This document shows positions 10,162 through 18,036 of a DNA stretch of 64,000 nucleotides, one piece after another. Numbering within the stretch: position 1 is the first letter of the stretch; each line of letters starts with the position of its first letter. The notes beneath the pieces were generated by a model that made no database searches, was not told where the DNA came from, and saw nothing but the letters and a program-made list of their open reading frames with translations. Source of the DNA: Halorubrum aethiopicum (lineage in GTDB: Archaea; Halobacteriota; Halobacteria; Halobacteriales; Haloferacaceae). The position numbers and the translations under genes were made by a program. The stretch lies in NCBI RefSeq assembly GCF_001542905.1, contig NZ_LOAJ01000001.1, positions 1,116,001-1,180,000 on the forward strand. The letters run 5' to 3'.

Positions 10162-12672
10162 ATGGCGACCGAGGCCACCGGCATCGATCACCCGTTGCTC
10201 GTCGACGACTTCCTCCAGTCCCGCCGCTACCAGCTTCGACTGGCCGACGCCGCGCTCGACGACCACACCCTGGTGTGTCTCCCCACCGGCCTCGGCAAGA
10301 CCACGGTGAGCCTGCTCGTCACCGCGAGACGACTTCACGAGGCGGGCGGGACCGCTCTGTTTCTGGCCCCCACCAAGCCGCTCGTCCAGCAGCACGCGGA
10401 GTTCTACCGCGAGGCGATGGCGATCCCGGACGACGAGATCGTCGTGTTCACCGGCGACGTGAAGCCCGAGGACCGAGCGGCGCTGTTCGGCGACGCCCGC
10501 GTCGTGATCGCGACGCCGCAGGTGATCGAGAACGACCTCGTCGGCAACCGGATCTCGCTTCGTGACGTGACCCACCTGACCTTCGACGAGTGCCACCGCG
10601 CGACCGGCGACTACGCGTACGTCTACATCGCCGAGCGCTACCACGCCGACGCCGCCGACCCGCTCGTGACGGGGATGTCGGCCTCCCCCGGCGGCGACAT
10701 CGAGGAGATCGAGACCGTCTGTGAGAACCTCGGGCTGACGAACGTGGAGGTGATGACGGAGGAGGACGCCGACGTCGACGAGTACACCCACGACACCGAC
10801 GTGCGCTGGGAGCGCGTCACGCTCCCCGAGGAGGTACTGGAGATCCGCGACGCGCTGAACGAGGTGATCAAAGACCGCCTGGAGAAGCTGAAGTCGCTCG
10901 GCGTGACGAACACGACGAGCCCGGACCTCTCCCAGCGCGACCTCAACGAGATGCGCGGGAAGCTGAAGCGGATGATGGACAACGACCAGTCGGACGGCTA
11001 CAAGGGGATGAGCACCCACGCCGAGGTGATGAAGCTCCGCCGGGCGGTCGAACTCGTCGAGACGCAGTCGGTGGAGTCGGTCCGGCGGTACTTCGAGCGC
11101 CAGCGCGAGGCCGCCCGCTCGTCGGGGGCGTCGAAGGCGAGCCAGCGGATGGTCGCGGAGCCCAAAGTGCGGGAGGCGATGCGGAAGGCCGAGTCGTTCG
11201 ACGGGCTCCATCCCAAATTCTCGAAGGCGCGGATCCTGCTCGCGGAGACGCTCGGGATCAACGAGGGCGAGCGCGCGATCCTCTTCACGGAGTCGAGAGA
11301 CACCGCGGAGGCGCTCGTCGAGTTCCTCGAGGCGAGCTTCGACGTCCGGAAGTTCGTCGGCCAGGGCGACAAGGAGGGGTCGGACGGCATGAGCCAGAAA
11401 CAGCAGCAGGAGACGCTCGAGGAGTTCAAAGCCGGGGAGTTCGAGGTGCTCGTCTCCACGAGCGTCGCCGAGGAGGGCCTCGACGTACCCGAGGTCGACC
11501 TCGTCTGTTTCTACGAGCCGGTCCCCACCGCGATCCGGTCGATCCAGCGCAAGGGACGGACCGGGCGGCAGGCGGAGGGGAAGGTCGTCGTGTTGATGGC
11601 CGAGGACACCCGCGACGAGGCGTTCTTCTGGATCTCCAGGCGGCGCGAGAAGGAGATGGCGAGCCAGCTCGCCGACCTGAAGGCCGCCACCGACGACATC
11701 GAGGACATGGTCGGGGACGACGGACAGGCCGGGCTCGACGCGTTCGCCGGCGGTGGTTCCGCTGCCGCCGACGCGGACGGCGCCACCGGCAGCGACGCGG
11801 ACGACGCCACTGGCGAGACCGCCGCCGCCGCCGACGCGGACGCGGACGGCGGAGACGACGATCCCGGCCTGACCGACTTCGCCGCGGAGGCTCGCGAGGG
11901 CGGAGACGGCGAGAACGGCGCCCAGGACGACGGCAACAGTCGAGGCGGCGACGACGGCGCGGACGGCGACAGCCATGCCGGGAACGACGAGAACGCCGTC
12001 GTCGCGACCGCCGGCGTCGACGAGGGGGTCGAGGTCGTGATCGACCAGCGCGAGCTCGACTCCTCCATCGCGAAGGACCTCTCGACGCGGGACGGACTAC
12101 TCACCCGGCTGGAAACGCTCGCCGTGGGGGACTACGTGCTCTCGGACCGGGTCGCCGTCGAGCGGAAGTCGGCGGCGGACTTCGTCGACTCCATGCTCGA
12201 TTCCGACCGCTCGATGTTCGAACAGGTCGGCGAGCTGTCGCGGGCGTACGCCCGCCCCGTGTTGGTCGTCGAGGGAACGAACCTCTACGGCCAGCGCGAC
12301 ATCGATCCCAACGCGATCCGCGGCGCGCTCGCGTCGCTCGCGGTCGACTTCGGGATCAGCGTCCTCCGGACCGAAGGCGAGACGGACACCACGGAGCTGC
12401 TCGCGACGATCGCCAGACGCGAGCAGGAGACCCGCGACCGCGAGGTGAGCGTCCACGGCGAGAAGACGACGAAGACCCGCGCGGAACAACAGGAGTACGT
12501 CGTCTCCTCCATCGCCGACATCGGCCCGATCACCGCACGCGCGCTGCTCGAGCACTTCGGCTCGGTCGAGGCGGTGATGACCGCCCCGGAGGACGACTTA
12601 CTCGAGGTTGAGGGGGTCGGCCCGGTGACCGCCGAGCGCATCCGCGAGGTCGTCGGGAGCGAGTACGAGTGA
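10162..12672 (+). CDS. hef: Hef: XPF/FANCM-family helicase-nuclease
   Basis: 836 residues. N-terminal SF2 helicase: Walker A LPTGLGKTT (residues 40-48), DECH box at 142-145, motif III GMSASP, and the second RecA domain with TSVAEEGLDVPEVDLV and QRKGRTGR. An Asp/Gly/Ala-rich linker (about 520-615) follows. The ERCC4-type nuclease domain starts near 622 (VEVVIDQRELD) and carries the catalytic VERKSAADF motif. The C-terminal tandem helix-hairpin-helix is GPITARALLEHFGS and VEGVGPVTAERI. Hef unwinds and cleaves stalled replication forks; in haloarchaea it becomes essential when the Holliday-junction resolvase is lost. Confidence 0.96.
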   Translation: MATEATGIDHPLLVDDFLQSRRYQLRLADAALDDHTLVCLPTGLGKTTVSLLVTARRLHEAGGTALFLAPTKPLVQQHAEFYREAMAIPDDEIVVFTGDVKPEDRAALFGDARVVIATPQVIENDLVGNRISLRDVTHLTFDECHRATGDYAYVYIAERYHADAADPLVTGMSASPGGDIEEIETVCENLGLTNVEVMTEEDADVDEYTHDTDVRWERVTLPEEVLEIRDALNEVIKDRLEKLKSLGVTNTTSPDLSQRDLNEMRGKLKRMMDNDQSDGYKGMSTHAEVMKLRRAVELVETQSVESVRRYFERQREAARSSGASKASQRMVAEPKVREAMRKAESFDGLHPKFSKARILLAETLGINEGERAILFTESRDTAEALVEFLEASFDVRKFVGQGDKEGSDGMSQKQQQETLEEFKAGEFEVLVSTSVAEEGLDVPEVDLVCFYEPVPTAIRSIQRKGRTGRQAEGKVVVLMAEDTRDEAFFWISRRREKEMASQLADLKAATDDIEDMVGDDGQAGLDAFAGGGSAAADADGATGSDADDATGETAAAADADADGGDDDPGLTDFAAEAREGGDGENGAQDDGNSRGGDDGADGDSHAGNDENAVVATAGVDEGVEVVIDQRELDSSIAKDLSTRDGLLTRLETLAVGDYVLSDRVAVERKSAADFVDSMLDSDRSMFEQVGELSRAYARPVLVVEGTNLYGQRDIDPNAIRGALASLAVDFGISVLRTEGETDTTELLATIARREQETRDREVSVHGEKTTKTRAEQQEYVVSSIADIGPITARALLEHFGSVEAVMTAPEDDLLEVEGVGPVTAERIREVVGSEYE

Positions 12673-12721
12673 GCGGCCGACCCAGCGCGGCCGACCGCGG
12701 TCGCGACCGACCGGTTCCCTT

Positions 12722-13549
12722 CTACAGCTCGTAGGTCTCGCCGTCGACCGCGAGCGGCTCCGCGAACGCCTCCTCCGGCGGGTAGAAGTGCGCGACGTGG
12801 ACGAGTCGCGTCCGGTCGGCGTCCAGGTCCTCGGCGAGCGCGAGCGCCCCCTCCCGGGTCATGTGTTTCGTGCCGAACGTGCGCGGGACGCCGTCGGGAC
12901 CCTCGTGTCGCCCGCCGATCGGGTGGTGTTCACACAGCGAGGCGGGGACGATGGCGTCGGCGAGCAGGAGGTCCGCGTCGGCGAGCGCCTCCCGGGAGCG
13001 CTCGGGCACGTCGTAGCTCGTGTCGCCCGTCAACGACAGTTTCCCGCCGGTCTCGGGGTCCTCGATGACGACGCCGAAACACAGGAGGGGCGGGTGGTCG
13101 ACCGGGACGAACCGGACCTCGAACCCACAGGTCTCGAACGGCTCGAACGGCTCGCGCGAGTGGACGCCGATCCGGTCCTCGAGGTAGTCGTACTTCCGGC
13201 GGACCGTCTCGGCGACGCTCTCGTCGGTCGCCGGATCCGTCTCGTCCGGCGCGTGGACGGGAAGCCCGTCGACGAGCCGGTAGACGTTGCCGAGCCCGTC
13301 GAGATGGTCGAAGTGGATGTGCGTCACGATCCCGGCGTCCGGCAGCCCCACGTCGTTGTCCAAAAACTGGCTCCGGAAGTCGGGGCTGAAATCGACCAGC
13401 AGCGACTCGCCGGTCCGCTCGTTCTCGACGTGGACCGAGAACCGCGAGCGCGATATCCCGCGCTCGCGCGCCTCGCGACAGGTGTCACAGTCGCAGCCGA
13501 CGGTGGGCGTCCCCGTCGTGTCGCCGGTTCCGAGGAGGGTGACCCGCAT
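12722..13549 (-). CDS. MBL-fold metallo-hydrolase (PhnP / RNase Z-like)
   Basis: 275 residues beginning MRVTLLGTGDTTGTPTVGCD. It shows the metallo-beta-lactamase dimetal motif THIHFDHLDG (HxHxDH), a later LTGDTSYD aspartate and a C-terminal VHVAHFYPP histidine. The N-terminal cysteine pair GCDCDTC is characteristic of the PhnP branch (cyclic phosphodiesterases acting on ribose cyclic phosphate). No phn operon is nearby, so a general phosphodiesterase function is the safer reading. It is convergent with hef and divergent from the aspartoacylase-like gene (123-bp gap). Confidence 0.85.
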   Translation of the reverse strand: MRVTLLGTGDTTGTPTVGCDCDTCREARERGISRSRFSVHVENERTGESLLVDFSPDFRSQFLDNDVGLPDAGIVTHIHFDHLDGLGNVYRLVDGLPVHAPDETDPATDESVAETVRRKYDYLEDRIGVHSREPFEPFETCGFEVRFVPVDHPPLLCFGVVIEDPETGGKLSLTGDTSYDVPERSREALADADLLLADAIVPASLCEHHPIGGRHEGPDGVPRTFGTKHMTREGALALAEDLDADRTRLVHVAHFYPPEEAFAEPLAVDGETYEL

Positions 13550-13640
13550 CTCGTGGTGGGCTCCTCGCCGCACGGCCTTAGCGTCCGTGATCGGGAAACC
13601 GGCTTTGGCCCCAGTCGACCGTCGTCGCTCGCGACCCGGG

Positions 13641-13648
13641 TTTATAAG
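13641..13648 (+). promoter_or_regulatory. TATA box TTTATAAG
   Basis: TTTATAAG lies 25-32 bp upstream of the ATG at 13673, the canonical haloarchaeal promoter position. It decides the start of the downstream gene: the open frame extends much further upstream, but those parts precede this promoter. Confidence 0.7.
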
Positions 13649-13672
13649 CGAGTCCGGCACCACGCCTGGGGT

Positions 13673-14725
13673 ATGTACGACAGCCGCGAGCTCGTCCTCG
13701 CACGGCTCCCGTCCGGCGTCCCGATCCGCACGACCGTCCACGTCTACGGCGAGGGCAGCCTCGTCGAAGGCGAGGAGGGTCCCGAGCTCGATGTCCCCGA
13801 CGACGGCGGTCCCGTCGTCTACGCGCAGGCGGCCCAGCACGGCCGCGAGGTGAACGGCGCAGCCGTCCTCCGGCGGCTCCACGAACGGCTGACGGGCGGG
13901 GACGGGGAGGGTGACGCCGACGCCGGAAACGGCGACGCCGTCGACGATGACGTCCGCGGAACGCTCGTGAGCGTCCCGGTGGCGGACCCGCTCACGTTCG
14001 ATCACGTCTCCTACACGACGCCCGAGTCGCTCGACTCGATCAACGCCAACATGAACCGCTGTTGGCCCGGCGACTCCGACGGGACGCTCCACGAGCGGAT
14101 GGCCGCGCGGCTCTGGCCGTTCGCGAGCGCGGCCGACGCGGTCGTCGACCTCCACACCGGCTCGCCGACCATGCTCACCCACACGGTCTACATGCGCGGC
14201 GACGAGGCCTGTCGAGGGCTCGCGGAGGCGTTCGGCACCGACCTCCTGTTGGCGGAGGCCGCCGGCGACGACGCGGACACGGAGTGGGCGGAGCGGAACT
14301 TCGGCGGGAAGTTCCGTGTGGCCGCCACCCGCGAGGGGATCCCGACGATCACGCCCGAGCTCGCGCACAGCCGCGAGATCGTCGAGGAGGCGGTCGAGAC
14401 CGGCGTCGACGGGATGGTCGGCGTCCTGCGACACGAGGGCGTGCTCGCCGGCGACCCCGACCCGTGGGAGGGGACCGTCGCCCGCAACCACCTCGGGCGG
14501 GTGACCGCGGCCGACTCCGGGCTGTTCCGGGCGGAGCCCGACCTCGCGATCGGCGACGAGGTGACGGACGGGGAGCGGCTCGGCGAGGTGTACGACCCGG
14601 CGACCTTCGAGACGCTCCAGGTCGCCGAGGCGGACCGCGACGGGATCGTCTACTCCGTCGCCCGCGAGTCGACCGTCACCGCGGGCGCGACGCTGGTGGG
14701 CGTCGCCGAGCGGATCGAGGAGTGA
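13673..14725 (+). CDS. Succinylglutamate desuccinylase/aspartoacylase family zinc hydrolase
   Basis: 350 residues. Zinc-binding features of the M14-like AstE/AspA family are visible: AAQHGREVNG (HxxE) around residues 45-55, the block SINANMNRCWPGD, and the second histidine in VVDLHTG. The glutamate near PTITPELAHSR is a candidate catalytic residue. C-terminally, GLFRAEPDLAIGDEVTDGERLGEVYD is the beta-barrel lid domain. The family deacylates N-acyl amino acids or related amides; the substrate here is unknown. An acidic insertion (GDADAGNGDAVDDD) sits after residue 80. The start is set by the TATA box at 13641. Confidence 0.88.
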   Translation: MYDSRELVLARLPSGVPIRTTVHVYGEGSLVEGEEGPELDVPDDGGPVVYAQAAQHGREVNGAAVLRRLHERLTGGDGEGDADAGNGDAVDDDVRGTLVSVPVADPLTFDHVSYTTPESLDSINANMNRCWPGDSDGTLHERMAARLWPFASAADAVVDLHTGSPTMLTHTVYMRGDEACRGLAEAFGTDLLLAEAAGDDADTEWAERNFGGKFRVAATREGIPTITPELAHSREIVEEAVETGVDGMVGVLRHEGVLAGDPDPWEGTVARNHLGRVTAADSGLFRAEPDLAIGDEVTDGERLGEVYDPATFETLQVAEADRDGIVYSVARESTVTAGATLVGVAERIEE

Positions 14726-14783
14726 ACCGGCGGCGGTGCGGCTCCGCAAGCGGGCGTCACCGCAGTTACCGCAGTTACCGCGG

Positions 14784-15305
14784 TCACCGCACCCGGATCC
14801 GACCGTCCGCGGCGACCGTGACGAGCAGGCGCTCGCGGACCTCCCGGCCGTACACCGCGTCGCCGGCGCGCTCGCCGATGGTCTTCATCAGGTCCGGCGC
14901 GGTCTGGCTCACCTTCACGCCCGCCTCGTCGCAGGCGTCGTACACCCGCTGTGGCGCGTCGTAGAGGTCGGTTCCCGCGGGGATCTCGACGCGAACCGGG
15001 GCGGAGAGCGCCTCGGCGAACGCGACGGTCTCCTTCGCGCGCTCGACGTTGTCGCGCGCGCTCGCCTCGACGCTGGAGACGTTCGCGCGCGAGGTCCCCA
15101 GCCGGTCGGCGATGTCCGACTGTCGGAGCCCCCGCTCGCGGAGCGCGAGGACCTCCGCCTGCCGCTCGGTGAGCACGCTCGCGTCGGCGTCGAAGCCGGC
15201 GCGTGCTAACAGTTCCGCGGCGTCGACGTCGTCCGCGTCGACGACGTCGTCCGGGGCGTCGACATCGTCCGCGGCGTCCGCGGGGGAGGCGTCGTCTGCG
15301 ACCAT
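14784..15305 (-). CDS. Tfx family DNA-binding protein
   Basis: 173 residues. An Asp/Ala-rich N-terminal tail of about 35 residues precedes a LuxR-like helix-turn-helix (LTERQAEVLALRERGLRQSD, then IADRLGTSRANVSSVEASAR). The C-terminal Tfx domain reads PVRVEIPAGTDLYDAPQRVY and ends ERLLVTVAADGRIRVR. Tfx in methanogens binds downstream of the fmd promoter in response to molybdate; in haloarchaea the target is not established. It converges on the aspartoacylase-like gene; the 58-bp gap between them contains a short CCGCAGTTA tandem. Confidence 0.9.
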   Translation of the reverse strand: MVADDASPADAADDVDAPDDVVDADDVDAAELLARAGFDADASVLTERQAEVLALRERGLRQSDIADRLGTSRANVSSVEASARDNVERAKETVAFAEALSAPVRVEIPAGTDLYDAPQRVYDACDEAGVKVSQTAPDLMKTIGERAGDAVYGREVRERLLVTVAADGRIRVR

Positions 15306-15498
15306 GGCTCGACCGACGGGACGGGCGGTGAAAAAACGGCGGTTTCGGCGGGGACGCGACGACCGACGGAGCGGCGGTCGTCGGGGGTCGGGGCGAGTCG
15401 GATCGGCGGGGGTCGGGTCGGCGGTGATCGGATCGGTGGGGTCGGGTCGGATCGGCGGCGCGTGGACTGTCCGTGGGGTGACCCGACCCCGGTCCGCC

Positions 15499-15969
15499 TC
15501 ACTTGCCCCAGAAGTTCTCGCGGCTGCCGAGCCGCTCGCGGTCGGTGCGGCTCGGGCGGTCCCGCTCGTCGTCCTCGTCGTCCTCGTCGCTCCCGTCGCG
15601 GTCGGCGTCGTCTCCCTCCTCCTCGTCGGGGTCGTCCGGGAGCCGCTCGACTATCTCCTGGGCGGTCGCGTGGCTGGATTTCACGCGGTGGATCGACACC
15701 ACGGCGCGGGCGGGCGGGAGCAGCCCGTCGACGAGCACGATGAACCCGTCGTCGGTGCGGCCGACCCCGGCCCCGCTCTCGTGGATGTCGTCGACCTCGA
15801 CGACGACCTCCTCGCCGGGCTGGACCGGCTGTCGTTTGAGCTCGTAGATCGGCATGTCGTAGTGGTTGCACCACTCGGCACCCCCCTTGTTGCCGTAGTG
15901 TTGACACCCCATGCCCTGGATCCGTTCGTCGAAACTGGGGCAGTCGTCGGCGAGTGGACAGTCCGCCAT
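15499..15969 (-). CDS. TRAM domain protein with N-terminal cysteine cluster
   Basis: 156 residues. The N-terminus has CPLADDCPSF, then CQHYGNKGGAEWCNHYDMP, a four-Cys/His set likely to bind zinc. Residues about 50-105 form a TRAM/OB-fold RNA-binding domain (EEVVVEVDDIHESGAGVGRT, DGFIVLVDGLLPPARA). The tail is a highly acidic, disordered stretch ending in GSRENFWGK. TRAM domain proteins act as RNA-binding or RNA-chaperone modules in archaea. The 195-bp gap upstream (15970-16165) holds no recognised gene. Confidence 0.85.
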   Translation of the reverse strand: MADCPLADDCPSFDERIQGMGCQHYGNKGGAEWCNHYDMPIYELKRQPVQPGEEVVVEVDDIHESGAGVGRTDDGFIVLVDGLLPPARAVVSIHRVKSSHATAQEIVERLPDDPDEEEGDDADRDGSDEDDEDDERDRPSRTDRERLGSRENFWGK

Positions 15970-16165
15970 ACAGTAGGTCAGACCGGCGGCCGTTGTAAAC
16001 GTTTTCGACTCTCCGGGTGTGAAACGCCGAGAACGACCGGCTCGTTCGGGTGAAAATCCGGAGATTCGGGGTCTCGGGGATCTCGGCGTCGCCGGCTCTC
16101 GACCGTGTCCGACGCATCTCCGGGCTCGCGGCCGGCTCCGGAGGGTCCCCGCGCCCGACCCGCCC

Positions 16166-16513
16166 TCACAGGAACTCGCGGACCTCGGAGTACCACATGT
16201 CGTGGTGGTCGACCGCGCCGACCGCGTCCGCGACGTCGACGGCGATGGCGTGCCAGCACCGCTCCGCGGGGTCCTCGGGGTCGAGGTTGTACGTCGCGTC
16301 CGCGCAGTCGCAGCCGCCGTCCTCGACGACGTACTCGTCCTCGTGGCCGACGACGACCGTGAAATCGCGGTAGCGCTTCACTCGTCCCTCCCCGACCGCC
16401 TCGATCGCGCGCTTCCCGCGGTCGCCGTGTTCCCCGACGATCGCGGCGGCGATCGGGCCGGTGAGTTCGCCGGCCGCCTCGATCGCCGTCCGCCAGTCGT
16501 CGACCGGCTCCAT
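16166..16513 (-). CDS. SWIM-type zinc finger protein
   Basis: 115 residues. The pattern GGCDCADATYNLD...ERCWHAIAV matches the CxCx(n)CxH SWIM zinc-binding signature, with C88, C90, C105 and H107 approximately. Upstream is a small beta-rich region (VKRYRDFTVVVGHEDEYVVED) typical of the strand preceding a SWIM motif. Such small proteins are common in haloarchaea; DNA or protein binding is the usual role. It is divergent from the 66-aa gene at 16638. Confidence 0.8.
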   Translation of the reverse strand: MEPVDDWRTAIEAAGELTGPIAAAIVGEHGDRGKRAIEAVGEGRVKRYRDFTVVVGHEDEYVVEDGGCDCADATYNLDPEDPAERCWHAIAVDVADAVGAVDHHDMWYSEVREFL

Positions 16514-16637
16514 GGCCCGTCCTTTTCGGGCGGCCGGTTAAATCCCGTCGGTGGCGCGTCGGAGCGGCGGACTCGCGGGGCGGGAGGAAAGGGACCCCGA
16601 GGAGTGGTTTCAAGCCGCCTCCCTCCGATGACCGGGC

Positions 16638-16838
16638 ATGAGCGAGACGTGTCCGCACCTGGAGTACCGAGAGGAGGGCGACGGGCGGTCGTTCGATGTC
16701 GCCCGCGCGTTCTGTACCGTGACGGGATCGTTCGTCCAGCCGATGCGCGCGGACGTCTGTAACGCCCGACACGGGCTCGACCCGACGACCGACTGCGAGT
16801 TCTACGTCGCCCCCGACGGCGGGACCGCGGAGCGATGA
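16638..16838 (+). CDS. Small cysteine-containing protein upstream of the BKACE gene
   Basis: 66 residues with four cysteines (positions 5, 26, 41 and 53) in SETCPHLEYRE, RAFCTVTGSF, DVCNARHGLD and TDCEFYV, so a zinc-binding mini-domain is plausible. Its TGA overlaps the ATG of the next gene (ATGA at 16835-16838), indicating translational coupling with the beta-keto acid cleavage enzyme. No characterised family recognised. Confidence 0.75.
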   Translation: MSETCPHLEYREEGDGRSFDVARAFCTVTGSFVQPMRADVCNARHGLDPTTDCEFYVAPDGGTAER

Positions 16839-17677
16839 CCTACGACGAGTACCTCGACGGGAAGCCGGTCGTGATCACCGCGGCGCTCACCGGCGGCGTC
16901 CACGGGAAGGAGGCGCACCCGGACCTCCCTGAGACGCCGACCGAGATCGCCGAGGCCGCGGCGGCCTGCGAGCGAGCGGGCGCGAGCATCCTCCACCTCC
17001 ACGCGCGCCGCGAGAACGGCGAGCGCGCGTTCTCGACCGAGCGGTTCCAGGAGGTGACCGACGCGGTGCGCGAGGCGACCGACGACGTCGTGATCCAGCA
17101 CTCGACGGGCGGCACCGCCGCGTCGAACGACCTCAGACACGAGCCGCTCCGGACCGACCCCGCCCCGGAGATGGCGTCGCTCGACATGGGGCCGCTCAAC
17201 CGCTACGACCGGCTCACCTCCGAGAACACCCGAGAGCTCGTCTCGTCGCTCCACGACGAGATGCGCGAGCGGAACATCAAACCCGAACTCGAGGTGTTCA
17301 ACGACGGCCACCTCAACGAGTCGCTCGCGGTCCTCGAGGAGTTCGAGGAGCCGCCGTACCTCAACTTCCTCTTCGGCGGCGGCACCACGTCGCCGCCGCA
17401 CCCGCGGAACCTCGTCAACCGCGTCGAGGGGTTGCCCGAGCGCGTCGAGTTCAACGTGATCGGCCTCGGCCGCCACCAGCTTCCGATGACGACGCAGTCG
17501 CTGCTTCTCGGCGGCCACGTCCGGGTCGGGCTGGAGGACAACCGCTACTACGAGCGGGGCGAACTCGCCACCAACGAGGATCTCGTCGCGCGGGCGGCCC
17601 GGATCGCGGCGGAGCTGGGTCGGCCGGTGGCGACCCCCGCGGAGACGCGGGAGCTGCTGGGATTGCGGGGACGGTAG
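16835..17677 (+). CDS. Beta-keto acid cleavage enzyme (BKACE, DUF849 family)
   Basis: 280 residues. The BKACE TIM barrel starts PVVITAALTGGVHGKEAHPD, followed by AGASILHLHARR (HxH zinc ligands) and LVNRVEGLPERVEFNVIGLG. The strand VRVGLEDNRYYERGELATN is the family hallmark near the C-terminus. Known members cleave 3-keto-5-aminohexanoate (Kce, lysine fermentation) or related beta-keto acids with acetyl-CoA to give acetoacetate plus an acyl-CoA. The exact substrate cannot be read from sequence. Translationally coupled to the preceding small Cys protein. Confidence 0.88.
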   Translation: MTYDEYLDGKPVVITAALTGGVHGKEAHPDLPETPTEIAEAAAACERAGASILHLHARRENGERAFSTERFQEVTDAVREATDDVVIQHSTGGTAASNDLRHEPLRTDPAPEMASLDMGPLNRYDRLTSENTRELVSSLHDEMRERNIKPELEVFNDGHLNESLAVLEEFEEPPYLNFLFGGGTTSPPHPRNLVNRVEGLPERVEFNVIGLGRHQLPMTTQSLLLGGHVRVGLEDNRYYERGELATNEDLVARAARIAAELGRPVATPAETRELLGLRGR

Positions 17678-17691
17678 CAGCTTCTCGAACG

Positions 17692-17948
17692 GTGGCGCGC
17701 CTCCGAGCGAGCCATCGGCTCGCGAGGAGCCCGCGAGGGACGCGGCGACTGGAAGGAGCCGCGAGGCTGGGGAGGCGTGAGGTGCGGGACGGTTGCGGTC
17801 GGAGGGACTCAAAGGGGCAGTCGCGAGGGCGAAGACGCGCGAAGCAAGCACCGAAGGGAGCGAGTGAAACGAGCGACCGAGGAGCACAGCGAGCGCATCG
17901 AGTCCTCGCGACTGGGGCTTTGGCGGTGTTCACTGCGTCAACAACGAC
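17692..17948 (+). repeat. Dispersed repeat element, copy 2
   Basis: Lies in the 359-bp gap between the BKACE gene and purL and is the inverted partner of 8882-9301. Conserved blocks in order: GTGGCGCGCC (17692), CCCGCGAGGGACGC, the 28-bp block 17761-17788, GGGACTCAAAGGGGCAGTCGCGA, GAGTCCTCGCGACTGGGGCTTTG, GTTCACTGC and CAACGAC. CAGTCGCGAGG (17818-17828) and CCTCGCGACTG (17904-17914) form an 11-bp perfect stem. Its interior is about 75 bp and lacks the hairpin chain of copy 1. Between 17949 and 18036 nothing but the purL leader was seen. Confidence 0.8.
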
Positions 17949-18036
17949 GTACAGCCGATCGAGACGATTCGCCAGCGATACCCACGAACGTGCGCATAGA
18001 AAAGCATTAGAACGGGCTCGATAACCACGTAAGTGA

